DNA from: CAVTOA01 sp963736285
Lineage (GTDB): Bacteria; Actinomycetota; Actinomycetes; Mycobacteriales; QHCE01
Assembly: GCA_963736285.1 (NCBI GenBank)
Contig: CAVTOA010000003.1
Location: 1,240,001 to 1,304,000, forward strand
Direction: 5' to 3'
Length of the DNA stretch: 64,000 bases
Under the pieces are notes generated by a model that saw only the letters and a program-made list of their open reading frames with translations, made no database searches and had not been told where the DNA came from. The position numbers and the translations under genes were made by a program. Shown one piece after another: positions 9,162-18,858 of this stretch. Position 1 is the stretch's first letter, and the number at the start of each line of letters is the position of its first letter.

Positions 9162-9382
9162 GCATCGCGGCATCATGGGGCGAGCAGCTGGCCCAGTCAA
9201 ACAATTTCGGCGATACGGTGCCGGCAGCGATTGCCGGCCCGACCGGGCTGTTTCTCATTCTGGCGCTGGGTGCGGCCACGGTTTTCTTGATTGTCAATAT
9301 GAATAAGCGCTTGAAGAAATTGCCGCATTCGTTCGATTCCGACAAAGAGAAATCAGCTGACAAAACAGATCCGCCTGCTTAG
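9158..9382 (+). CDS. Small single-span membrane protein downstream of mca
   Basis: 74 residues, with one hydrophobic helix (GLFLILALGAATVFLIVNM, about residues 30-48), then a basic and acidic cytosolic tail. ATGA overlap with mca implies translational coupling. A comparable small membrane protein lies between greA and mca in mycobacteria (Rv1081c, from memory), so this is a conserved companion of unknown job. No enzymatic motif is visible. Confidence 0.8.
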   Translation: MSIAASWGEQLAQSNNFGDTVPAAIAGPTGLFLILALGAATVFLIVNMNKRLKKLPHSFDSDKEKSADKTDPPA

Positions 9383-9592
9383 GCGTTGTTGGCTGCTGTC
9401 GACCTCGGCTTATCGTCAATTTGCTTTTGATTTGCGCCGCTACTCATGGCATTTCGCGTGCTTATGGGCTGCTTAATCGATCTCTGAATCGATGTTTGTG
9501 TGTGGTTTCACAGCAATGGGAATGTTGCTCAGGTGGGTTATTCGCTTTAATTTAAGAGAACTTCCGGCATTCCGGGTAACGAGTGTATTCGC

Positions 9593-9611
9593 ATCGTCCT
9601 AATTGGACGAT
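9593..9611. promoter_or_regulatory. Candidate operator: 19-bp palindrome upstream of pckG
   Basis: ATCGTCC-TAATT-GGACGAT is a perfect 7-bp inverted repeat with a 5-bp spacer, 95 bp before the pckG start. Its size and place suit a dimeric regulator site, though a small hairpin is equally possible. The rest of 9383-9706 holds no gene I can support; it is relatively AT-rich and presumably contains the pckG promoter. Confidence 0.4.
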
Positions 9612-9706
9612 TGTTACCGTGGTTGTTGCCGGATCAATTCATGCTGGCGCCAGCCTCGACGGTGAACCCGCGTTTCCACGACCTCGGCCGAATTGGAGAA
9701 CACGCT

Positions 9707-11538
<1,832 letters not shown>

Positions 11539-11569
11539 CTCGGTCTGGTGCGCGTAGATATGTAACGTG

Positions 11570-11633
11570 AACGAACCTCGCCGGGTTGGCCTGTTTTGCA
11601 TAACGGAGCCAGTTGAGCCCGGCGAGGTTCGTT
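11570..11633. terminator. Long-stem hairpin after pckG
   Basis: Perfect 16-bp inverted repeat (AACGAACCTCGCCGGG and its complement) with a 32-base loop, beginning 32 bp after the pckG stop and followed by TTCTCTT. Good candidate for a rho-independent terminator. From here to 11974 I see no gene; that stretch is AT-rich and probably carries the promoter of the next gene. Confidence 0.7.
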
Positions 11634-11974
11634 TTCTCTTATTTGAGAACACAAATTTGGGTGACAACTTTTCCAAGTTGCCCGGATATCGCTGCTTTTA
11701 TAGCCATCGATTTATTAAGAGGCTTCCAGATACTGGGTTGTGTGTCTCAAGAGAGTTGCCCATGCGGTTACCCTGTGGACATGCGATTGCTCGGAAACGT
11801 GCAAGGTAGACAAAAGCACTTGTGTCAAAGTCAATGAGCGCGGGTGACGTAGGATCTAGCCAAATAGATTTATGCTCCAATGCAGTTTGATTGAGAGTTG
11901 TTTGTCTTCAGGGATCCGCATGCATACAGCCAAGATCGGATCTTGTCTTTGCCGGATGTAAGCAGGAGGGCGTT

Positions 11975-13045
11975 ATGCGGCTAACAACTGATGCATTTCT
12001 TGAAGGCCGCGGATTTCGCAGATGGTTTGGGCTGCACTTCTTGCGTTTTCTAGCGCCTAAGCGTCACGACGCTATTATCGAAAATGCAGATGACCCGACA
12101 GCAGACAATACACAACTTAACAATCAATTTGACGCCCTGCAGGCGGATATTCAGTACTTGACACTCTTTGTTAGTAACAGTGGAAGTTTACTTAGCCCTG
12201 AGCAGTATGCATCACTAAACGAAATCAAGCGAAAAATACAAGGAGCCCTGCTTTACTCTGACATTGCTAGGGAGCGGATAGCACATAAAATATTCAGAAC
12301 AAAGATGAAGCGCATTGAATACAACAATCTTATCGGAAGTATAAAGGTAGACGAAAAAGGAAACAAAATTCTGGATAAATGGGGTGGTTGGCAATATGAG
12401 AATGGAGCCTTAGGGGATCTCTACTCAAGATTGAAAACTTCATTTGAAGATGTTCGTTCCCAATTGCAGCAGTACAGTTTCAATGCCCAAGCGGGAGCTA
12501 CCCTTGCTCCAGGTGTCCGAGTACGTCCCGGAGGCGAGGGAGCGGAGCCGTCCAGTCCTATTAACGGTCGCTCTCCAGTGGCTGAGAATTTGGGCTTTCC
12601 TCTCGGTGACCTTAGGTCAGAGGCGGAGTTGAGAAAAGAGACATCTCGCGCCGCGTTCCTTCAAGAGGTGACTCGGCTGTTTGCCGAGTCTAAGAGTCCA
12701 AGTGAGAGAGAGGCTGTCACTGGGTTCTTGTCGATGTATAAGGAACTAAAAGAGGCACAGCGACATGCGCAGTCCGACGGGACTCAGCTGAATATTGAAC
12801 AAGAAGTTCAGCTTGGCTTGTATGACCTGATTGTCAAATCTGAGAATTGGTTCAAACAGCAAGAAACGAATGCGAGTTCAGAATCGGCAAAAGAAGAAAT
12901 TCGTAAACATGCAAAGAAAGCCAACGCTGCTTATGTCAGTATTGGTGGATTTCTTGTTAAAGCGATGGATCCGACTAGCCCTAGTGGTAGCGCTTCAGAT
13001 CCAGTTGGTGCCGCTTCAGGCGGTGGACGGAAGCGAAACAAGTGA
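11975..13045 (+). CDS. Hypothetical hydrophilic protein, low-GC orphan
   Basis: 356 residues, not recognised. ATG 11975 has AGGAGG just upstream, so this start is preferred to in-frame codons back to 11891. The protein is soluble-looking and mostly helical: a basic N-terminus, helices over residues 45-150, a Pro/Gly-rich break near 165-200 (GVRVRPGGEGAEPSSP), another helical section 205-330 rich in Lys/Glu, and a Ser/Gly tail ending GGGRKRNK. There is no signal peptide or membrane helix. Codon and base composition are visibly lower in GC than the flanking pckG, suggesting transfer. It marks the left edge of the accessory island. Confidence 0.7.
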   Translation: MRLTTDAFLEGRGFRRWFGLHFLRFLAPKRHDAIIENADDPTADNTQLNNQFDALQADIQYLTLFVSNSGSLLSPEQYASLNEIKRKIQGALLYSDIARERIAHKIFRTKMKRIEYNNLIGSIKVDEKGNKILDKWGGWQYENGALGDLYSRLKTSFEDVRSQLQQYSFNAQAGATLAPGVRVRPGGEGAEPSSPINGRSPVAENLGFPLGDLRSEAELRKETSRAAFLQEVTRLFAESKSPSEREAVTGFLSMYKELKEAQRHAQSDGTQLNIEQEVQLGLYDLIVKSENWFKQQETNASSESAKEEIRKHAKKANAAYVSIGGFLVKAMDPTSPSGSASDPVGAASGGGRKRNK

Positions 13046-13140
13046 CCTCTACTGCAACTTCGTAAATAAGTAAGTATGAAGCGCACTCCATAGCGGCTGT
13101 CAGCCTAAACCAACCTGTGGATCGGCATTATCGGTTGAAT

Positions 13141-13441
13141 ATGGCGAAGATCACGGTCGATGTAGATGAAGCTGTTTTGTCGGAAGCGTCAGAAAAGTTG
13201 TGTAATACCATCAAGAATGACACTGGGTGATAGTGCGTTTCGGAATATCGCCACAGAGAATTGACGGGTGCGGGCCTATTAGGAACTCCTCGCGATTGGC
13301 GGGAACGGCGGCTTCGACATTTTGCTCGATAAGAAGAACTATCGTCGATGAATACGGCGCAATATCCTGCTACGACTGTCCCGCCACACCCATGATCATG
13401 TTTTTAGCCAACCACCAGTCGAAGGGAACTAGTGCAGGGGT
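13141..13441 (+). pseudogene. Decayed VapBC toxin-antitoxin remnant
   Basis: Begins MAKITVDVDEAVLSEASEKL and stops after 29 codons. Further on, out of phase, GGFDILLDKKNYRR is readable up to 13351, then an ATGA-coupled MNTAQY start at 13348. These pieces match the intact VapB/VapC pair at 16884-17518 (MAKILVDVDEAALAEASE, SGDFDILLDKKNYRQ, MNPAQY). The middle of the antitoxin and most of the PIN toxin are lost. A short match to the toxin C-terminal region around CATGATCAT may persist near 13392. Clearly a dead paralogue. Confidence 0.75.
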
Positions 13442-13510
13442 CGCGCGATGTTGGCTCCTAAACAGTCCCTTTCTCTGACTAAATCAACAATTCGTAATCC
13501 AGGAGGCAAC

Positions 13511-13594
13511 GGTTTGCTCCTTGCTGTGCTCACCAATTAGCAGGTCAGAAAGACTTCCGACGTTTGGTGCGAAGTCCGGGATGAGCTTGCATGC
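13511..13594 (-). pseudogene. Fragment of a Phd-type antitoxin
   Basis: The minus strand reads KLIPDFAPNVGSLSDLLIGE, followed by HSKEQ. This aligns with the C-terminus of the intact antitoxin at 16424-16705 (QLIPDLAPDIDSLSDLLISE, then RNKEH). No start, N-terminal DNA-binding part or toxin partner remains here. It lies within the same TA graveyard as the VapBC remnant. Confidence 0.7.
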
Positions 13595-13674
13595 CTGGTC
13601 AGCGGCTGACTAGCTTGTCAGTCCTACTGCGAAGGTCTACCAAAACATCAGATAGACGCGCCGGCCTCCCGCGC

Positions 13675-13775
13675 TGGCAATGGTTGCCAGCCTTTGAGTG
13701 CTTCTGGTCGGTTTGTACGCAGTCGTCCACTTGCGGCTAGTTCGCCCCGGTGCTGCTCTGGTCATCGTGTCTTCC
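13675..13775 (-). pseudogene. Fragment related to the antitoxin gene at 15768-16115
   Basis: About 100 bp resembling the 3' part of the intact antitoxin gene at DNA level, including the shared run GAAGCACTCAAAGGCTGGCA (20 bases), but the reading frame is broken. It is a third TA-derived fragment between 13.1 and 13.8 kb, directly before the ATPase gene. Confidence 0.65.
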
Positions 13776-13835
13776 CCAAGTCGATCTCGTCAGCAGTGCG
13801 CGCCAGCACCAGCCAGAAATCCCATCCGCGACATG

Positions 13836-13865
13836 GAACACTCAAGTTTGGAACACTCAAGTTTG
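13836..13865. repeat. Tandem 15-bp repeat in front of the DUF234 ATPase gene
   Basis: GAACACTCAAGTTTG occurs twice, exactly adjacent (13836-13850, 13851-13865), ending 24 bp before the GTG start. A shorter iteration, AAAGTGC, follows twice. Tandem direct repeats so close to a start suggest a repressor or autoregulator site; this is inference. Confidence 0.6.
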
Positions 13866-13889
13866 GGTGTAAAGTGCTAAAGTGCCAAC

Positions 13890-15308
13890 GTGAAATTCTT
13901 TGGCAGGCGACGTGAGCTGGAGACTTTGGCCCATGAGCTCGACCAGGTGGAATCGGGTGGGCGATGTGTGTTGCTGCGCGGACGCCGTCGGGTAGGAAAA
14001 TCCCGGCTTATCGAGAAGTTTTGCGAGCAGAGCGGGGTGCAGTTTCTATACTTCGCGGCTACTGGAGTGCCAGTGGCGGCGGAGCTTACTCGCTTTACCG
14101 AACGAGTTAATGAGTCCACATTGGTCAATCGTCAGGCCTTCACCAATACTTCACCCACAGATTGGTCGGTCGCACTGCGCCTGTTGTCTCTCACGCTGCC
14201 AGATGATTCCCCCAGCATCGTGGTGCTGGATGAGGTTCCATTCCTGGTTGCGTCTGACCCCCACTTTGAAGGCCGACTGCAGGAAGCATGGGATCAGGTG
14301 CTGAGTAAGAAGCCCGTGCTGCTGCTGCTGGTTGGTTCGGACCTTTCCATGATGGAAGCACTGAACACGTACGGGCGCCCGTTTTTTGGTCGAGGGGCGC
14401 CGATGCGGCTCGATCCACTCAATCCTGCTGAAGTGGCAACCATGCTGAAATTGGCGCCTGGAGTGGCATTCGATGCATATCTCATTACTGGAGGTATGCC
14501 GGCCATGTGCGCAGCCTGGCCATCGGGCGCCACACCGCCACATGCACTTGCCGAGATGCTCCGATTCCCGACGTCACCGCTGGTGGTTTCTGCGGAACTC
14601 TCGCTACTTGCTGAATTCCCACCTGCAGCGCAGGCAACCGCGGTCCTCACCGCTATCGGTCATGGCGAGCGCACTTACGCGCTGATTCAACGAGCTGCCG
14701 GTGATATGGCACAAGCAAGCTTGAGCCGTGCCCTTGAAATTTTGATCGAGAAACGCCTGGTAGCTATGGAACAACCGCTTTCGATAAAGTCCTCAAAACA
14801 AACGCGTTATCGGATTGAAGATTCGCATCTGCGGTTTTGGTTGACCTTCATTGGTCCGTACCTTGACGAGCTGGATCGGCAACGAACAGATCTGGTGCTC
14901 AATCGTATTAACGCTGGTTGGCTAAGTTGGCGTGGCCGTGCCGTTGAACCCGTTATTCGAGAAGCGCTCATGCGTCTCATCACCCCGGATAGTGAGTGGC
15001 TAAACCCAAAATTTGCTGCTGAAATCGGTAGCTACTGGACTCGCACCAACAGTGTGGAGCTGGATTTGGTGGGCGCCGATCGAAAACCAGTCGCTAGGAA
15101 CATCGGCTTTGTTGGTTCGATCAAATGGCATCAACGTCAGGGTTTCGATCATCACGAGCTGGCCAAGCTCATCAACCATCGTGCACAACTTCCCGGTGCT
15201 GACGAGCAGACGCCGCTAGTTGCCGTCACCCGAGTTGGCTCCGCAGCCGGAGTAGCTGCCCACTACACCGCAGCGGACCTCATACAAGCGTGGGGCGGCT
15301 CGACATAG
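13890..15308 (+). CDS. AAA-family ATPase with C-terminal DUF234 nuclease-like domain
   Basis: 472 residues. An archaeal-type ATPase domain has Walker A LRGRRRVGKS near residue 30-38 and Walker B SIVVLDEVPF near 110. A winged-helix-like section follows at about 250-330. The C-terminal DUF234 region has RFWLTFIGPYLDEL and a PD-(D/E)XK-like pattern, VELDLVGAD then GSIKW. Such proteins are common in archaea and scattered in bacterial accessory regions; their targets are unknown. GTG 13890 is close behind a tandem repeat and has no obvious Shine-Dalgarno, so a leaderless or short-leader message is possible. It sits between TA remnants and intact TA modules, so a defence or mobile-DNA role is plausible. 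Confidence 0.82.
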   Translation: MKFFGRRRELETLAHELDQVESGGRCVLLRGRRRVGKSRLIEKFCEQSGVQFLYFAATGVPVAAELTRFTERVNESTLVNRQAFTNTSPTDWSVALRLLSLTLPDDSPSIVVLDEVPFLVASDPHFEGRLQEAWDQVLSKKPVLLLLVGSDLSMMEALNTYGRPFFGRGAPMRLDPLNPAEVATMLKLAPGVAFDAYLITGGMPAMCAAWPSGATPPHALAEMLRFPTSPLVVSAELSLLAEFPPAAQATAVLTAIGHGERTYALIQRAAGDMAQASLSRALEILIEKRLVAMEQPLSIKSSKQTRYRIEDSHLRFWLTFIGPYLDELDRQRTDLVLNRINAGWLSWRGRAVEPVIREALMRLITPDSEWLNPKFAAEIGSYWTRTNSVELDLVGADRKPVARNIGFVGSIKWHQRQGFDHHELAKLINHRAQLPGADEQTPLVAVTRVGSAAGVAAHYTAADLIQAWGGST

Positions 15309-15333
15309 TTCAACCCGGGTAGTGTGAGTGCCG

Positions 15334-15771
15334 TTAGCTCGATCCCGGTTGAACAGCATTAATCCCAGCTTCAGAGGCGGCGCGACTTAGGACTTTGTCG
15401 TAGGTGATGAAGGCACTGAGTGCTGGTCCAAGATCCAAAGCAGACACCAAGTGGATTGTGTCGAGTGAGCCAAGATGGGGATCGGCGTCGTAGGCGCCAG
15501 CGGCGGCAAAAATGTGCTCGTCTACCACTAGTTTTTCTAGCCGCTCCAGTAATTCCGTGGCAGTAGTCATCTCCTTATTTAGTAAGGATTTTTTCACGCG
15601 CAAGCGCCGCTGAGCGTCGTGGTTGACTCTGCGTATGACCCGTGGCACTTCAGTGAGTGCTAGCTCGCAGGTGACTAGCTCGTCCTGTTGGGTGTCCAAA
15701 TATCTTTGGAGTGCGGCGGTTTCTGCCTCAGCATGAATCAACTTCGTTAGGGCAGAGTCGAGGTAGATCAC
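15334..15771 (-). CDS. vapC: PIN-domain ribonuclease toxin (VapC type)
   Basis: 145 residues from a GTG at 15771 that overlaps the antitoxin stop (GTGA). PIN acidic residues are visible: Asp in VIYLDSALTKL, Glu in CELALTEVPR, Asp in GSLDTIHLVSAL and Asp in AFITYDKVL. PIN toxins cut specific RNAs such as tRNA to arrest growth until neutralised. Coupled to the antitoxin upstream at 15768-16115. The reading frame is open further upstream but only across the antitoxin gene. Confidence 0.88.
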   Translation of the reverse strand: MIYLDSALTKLIHAEAETAALQRYLDTQQDELVTCELALTEVPRVIRRVNHDAQRRLRVKKSLLNKEMTTATELLERLEKLVVDEHIFAAAGAYDADPHLGSLDTIHLVSALDLGPALSAFITYDKVLSRAASEAGINAVQPGSS

Positions 15772-16115
15772 CGATTCTCCTGTTGGCGGAGCTCCAGTAA
15801 CGCGTCCGATAGGGAAATTCCATCTTCCCACGCGGGCAGTGGTTGCCAGCCTTTGAGTGCTTCGGGTCGATCTGGGCGCAGCCGTCCATTTGCGATTAGT
15901 TCGGCCCGGCGCCGCTCCCCAGCGGTCATAGGAACAAGCCATGCTGCCGGTTGACCATTGCTGGTCAGTGGAACCGGATGGTCCAGATGAGATACGTCGT
16001 CAGTAGTCAATTTTCCTAGCTGGCGCATAGTAAGCACACTGATTTGATTGCTCATCGCGTTGGATCGCGGTGAGACTGTGCGAGTTCGTTTGTTCCGCGG
16101 AGTACTTTTTTCCAT
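15768..16115 (-). CDS. Antitoxin of the PIN toxin (Phd/YefM-like)
   Basis: 115 residues. ATG 16115 is chosen because AAGGAGGG lies 8 bases upstream; a second ATG at 16055 gives the conserved-looking core (MSNQISVLTMRQLGKLTTDD) but lacks such a site. The central HPVPLTSNGQPAAWLVPMT resembles the Phd segment that reads NGxPxAxLVP. The C-terminal part (GWQPLPAWEDGISLSDALLELR) would bind the toxin. It is the first gene of a two-gene operon with a 4-bp overlap. Confidence 0.82.
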   Translation of the reverse strand: MEKSTPRNKRTRTVSPRSNAMSNQISVLTMRQLGKLTTDDVSHLDHPVPLTSNGQPAAWLVPMTAGERRRAELIANGRLRPDRPEALKGWQPLPAWEDGISLSDALLELRQQENR

Positions 16116-16249
16116 CGCTTATGCCCTCCTTCGCTGCCCGTGCCCAATACAGAAGCGCCCGACAGTCGAAGGACACGTTGGGCAATTCCACTGACGAGAA
16201 CGCCGGGCAGGCTTTCTGCTGGGCAGCGGAGCTGCTCAGTGGAACTGAG

Positions 16250-16427
16250 CTAAGCCGGTGTATTTACCGGGAAGCCTAGATCGGCGGCAGCTTCGGTGAG
16301 CTCATGGTCATAGGTGACGAATTCGGTCAACTCAATTCGGAACGGTTCGGCACTTGCTAGGTGGATTGCATCGAGTGAACCTAGCTTTCGAATTTGATAA
16401 GAGCGGGCACGAATCCAGATAGGTCAA
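16250..16427 (-). pseudogene. VapC toxin with large internal deletion
   Basis: Starts at a TTG overlapping the upstream antitoxin stop (TTGA) with MTYLDSCPLL, a PIN N-terminus. After about 14 codons it is joined, out of phase, to a PIN C-terminus readable as LGSLDAIHLASAEPF and EFVTYDHELTEAAADLG, ending at 16250. The middle of the domain, with the second acidic ligand, is missing. It is closely related to the intact toxin at 15334. The toxin is dead while its antitoxin is intact. Confidence 0.8.
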
Positions 16428-16705
16428 CGATTGTGCTCCTTGTTTCGTTCGCTGATGAGTAGATCGGAGAGACTATCGATATCCGGCGCCAAGTCTGGGA
16501 TAAGTTGCGGCATGCCTTGCTCGATGGGGGGCCTAGCTTCGTTGGCTTCGAGCATGCGCTGCAATGTAGTGGGGCGTTCAATTTCAGGGATCATTCGAAT
16601 GACGGGTCTGCCGTGGTCGGTAACGATTATTGATGAGCCAGCTCTCACGCGGGCTACTGCTTTGGAAGGGTTCTGATTTAGTTCCCGCAACCCAATAGTT
16701 TCCAT
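16424..16705 (-). CDS. Phd/YefM-family antitoxin, partner toxin deleted
   Basis: 93 residues with the classic start METIGLRELNQNPSKAVARV and the SSIIVTDHGRPVIRMIP strand of Phd antitoxins, which bind their own promoter and the cognate toxin. The C-terminal toxin-binding half is LIPDLAPDIDSLSDLLISE. Its toxin gene, coupled at the stop codon, carries a deletion, so this is an orphan antitoxin. The ribosome site is weak. Confidence 0.85.
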   Translation of the reverse strand: METIGLRELNQNPSKAVARVRAGSSIIVTDHGRPVIRMIPEIERPTTLQRMLEANEARPPIEQGMPQLIPDLAPDIDSLSDLLISERNKEHNR

Positions 16706-16883
16706 AGGGGTAAAAGTACATACAAATGTTGCTACATCAAGCTGGCCTAAGGCGCATGAACTCGGATGCACAGCATATCTTGCCGGCACCTGAGGATCAG
16801 ATGCTCTGCGAAGCGTATCGGTAACCACAGAGCGGTATATACTTCTTCTCAGAAAATATATACGACAAGTAGAGGCGAGTGCA

Positions 16884-17093
16884 GTGGCTAAGATCTTGGT
16901 GGATGTGGACGAAGCTGCTCTGGCGGAAGCATCAGAAATTTTGGGCACCAGCACGAAGAAGGACACGGTTAACGGTGCTCTCCGAGAAGTCGCCGCGCAG
17001 ATTCGGCGGGCCCGCGCCTACGAGGAGCTCCGTATGCTCGGCAAGAGCGGTGACTTCGATATTTTGCTCGACAAGAAGAACTATCGCCAATGA
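16884..17093 (+). CDS. vapB: VapB-type antitoxin
   Basis: 69 residues from GTG 16884, with GAGGCGAG upstream. The N-terminus (MAKILVDVDEAALAEASEIL) is the type II VapB form with the KKDTVNGAL helix of a ribbon-helix-helix domain. The C-terminal GDFDILLDKKNYR contacts the toxin in this family. The stop overlaps the toxin start (ATGA). A decayed copy lies at 13141. Confidence 0.9.
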   Translation: MAKILVDVDEAALAEASEILGTSTKKDTVNGALREVAAQIRRARAYEELRMLGKSGDFDILLDKKNYRQ

Positions 17094-17518
17094 ATCCGGC
17101 GCAATACCTTGCGGATACTAGCGCGTTAGCGCGCATGCTTACTCAAGTGTCCATTGGAGACGAATGGAAACGGCGAGTGAGTGTCGGGTTAGTTGCGATC
17201 TGTTCGATCACTGAGCTTGAGTTGCTCTACAGTGCACAGTCATTGGCTGATCGAGTTCGTCTCGTGGAGCTCTTCCGTGCATCGTACGGATGGGTGCCTA
17301 TGCCCGATCGGGTCTATGACCGGGCTGAAGAAGTCCAGGAAAAACTAACTGTTCGTGGAGCCCATCGGTCTGCGGGTCCCGTGGATTTGCTGCTTGCGGC
17401 CACTGCAGAGCTGAGTGGGCTTACCCTGCTGCATCATGATCATAATTTTGACCAGATCGCCACAGTCACTGGGCAGCCGGTTCAATGGCTCACGGCTTCC
17501 GCTACGGCCAATGGCTAA
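17090..17518 (+). CDS. vapC: VapC PIN-domain ribonuclease toxin
   Basis: 142 residues. PIN acidic residues are present: Asp in YLADTSALARM near residue 9, Glu in SITELELL near 43, Asp in GPVDLLLAATA near 100, Asp in LLHHDHNFDQIA near 118. The sequence resembles mycobacterial-type VapC toxins. ATGA-coupled to VapB, it is a complete and apparently functional module, divergent from the Phd orphan locus. Confidence 0.92.
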   Translation: MNPAQYLADTSALARMLTQVSIGDEWKRRVSVGLVAICSITELELLYSAQSLADRVRLVELFRASYGWVPMPDRVYDRAEEVQEKLTVRGAHRSAGPVDLLLAATAELSGLTLLHHDHNFDQIATVTGQPVQWLTASATANG

Positions 17519-17606
17519 GTCTAAAAAGTACCGGATGCTGCACGTCTACTGACAAAGCGTCTGGACCTTGGCTAGAGCGTTGCTGCAATCAATCAGCGCC
17601 GCGAGC

Positions 17607-18388
17607 CTACCCCTGGAACTGTTGGGATTCGTAGTTGATGGCTTGTTGGAATGCTTGACGTTGTTGGTCCGGCATCCAGGTCGGGTTTCCGCTTTGGATG
17701 TGGCCATCGCGACAGGAACTAAAGATGCCACGCAAGCGGATGCGGCTGCGTTCCAGTAGGTCTTGCCACCAGCTGCCCATTGCCGGGTCGGCGCCCTGCG
17801 CGTAGGCGACTTGCCGTGCTTGCCACAGGGAGGTGAGCTCTTCGACGGCCTCGCCGTGTTGCCACCAGCACGGCAGAATTTCTAGCTGCAGGTTGTAGCG
17901 GTACACCAGCCCTTCGACGAAGCTGGACAGTTCGTTCCAGGCTTTGACGCGAGCATTGCCGCTGAGAGTCATCCAGTCGATGGGGTCTGGCCCGGCGGCG
18001 GGTTGGCCGCCTCCGCCTCCCATGCCAGAGTCGAAACCGCCGCCTCCGCTACCGCCACCGTTTTGTTCCAGGGTGTCGACTCGGTCGTTGAGCTGGGCCT
18101 CGACTCGTTCGATGTATTGAATGAGGTAGTCGAGGGTTTCTTTTTGGCTCTGCGCTTCTTCTTTTTGCGCTTCGAGCTGTTCAGTCTGTTGTTCGAGAAG
18201 CTCTCGGAGCTGGCTGAGGTCGGCACCCGCGGCCTGAGGAGAATCGCTGTTTTCGCTAGCAGCAGCGGTATTCGATGAAGATGACGAGGCTTCTGCACTT
18301 GCAGCTACGGGCTCGGACGATGGCCGGCTGTTGGCTCCTCGGGAGAGGGCGTGTCCGTCTGAGCGGTCGGTGCTGGCTCGTCAGCCAT
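17607..18388 (-). pseudogene. DUF4913-like protein with coiled coil, one frameshift
   Basis: Starts at ATG 18388 (GGAG upstream) as MADEPAPTAQTDTPSPEEPT, then shifts frame near 18320, where one base seems missing. It continues as an Ala/Ser-rich stretch, a coiled coil (LSQLRELLEQQTEQLEAQ to LIQYIERVEAQL), a Gly-rich linker and a C-terminal domain. That domain (AWNELSSFVEGLVYRYN, LPCWWQHGEAVEELTSLWQA, WWQDLLERSRIRLR) resembles DUF4913, which I recall from actinobacterial plasmids and integrative elements. It may be a vestige of such an element. Function unknown. Confidence 0.68.
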
Positions 18389-18858
18389 GGCTACTCCTAC
18401 TGAAATACAGTGCGCTGTTACTTCTCGAGGGTTCTTTCGAGGCCGAGATTGACGACATCTCGCGTGTTATCGAGCCCTGCTTGCTCACAATACTGACACG
18501 CCACAGTGGAGATCGCGGCTCGCCAGCCGCAAGTCCGACATTGGACGGCCGCGACTGGGGCTATTCCTCACGTTTTTGTGGCAAGTGCAGCCAATTTCAA
18601 TTACTGCTCGTGTTCCGTTCCCTTCGCTGCGTTCGCACCCGTAAGGTCGATATCGGTGAGCGAATATCCCTCACCCGGGAGGCCCTAGCGTGTGGACTCT
18701 TGCGGAATCGGCAGTAGTGCTCTGCGTAAATGCGCAGGTAGACGTACTAGGCGCCGTGGATGCGAGCACAAGGGCCGGTCGTCGGCCCTGCTGGGTGCGA
18801 ACCGGACCTTCAAAAATGCGAGTGCAGGGGTGCGTACTCGCAAGAGCGGGAGCAGTCC
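18389..18858. other. Intergenic region between the DUF4913-like gene and phoH2
   Basis: 470 bp. Frames exist on both strands but look random. A small stem, AGGGCCG-GTCGT-CGGCCCT, lies at about 18770-18788. I see no integrase, attachment site or tRNA that would mark the right border of the accessory island. Confidence 0.45.

Noticed and set aside
13141..13775. Simple duplication or inversion of the 15.3-17.5 kb TA cluster
   Set aside because: Fragment order is reversed but strands are not, so a single block event does not fit.
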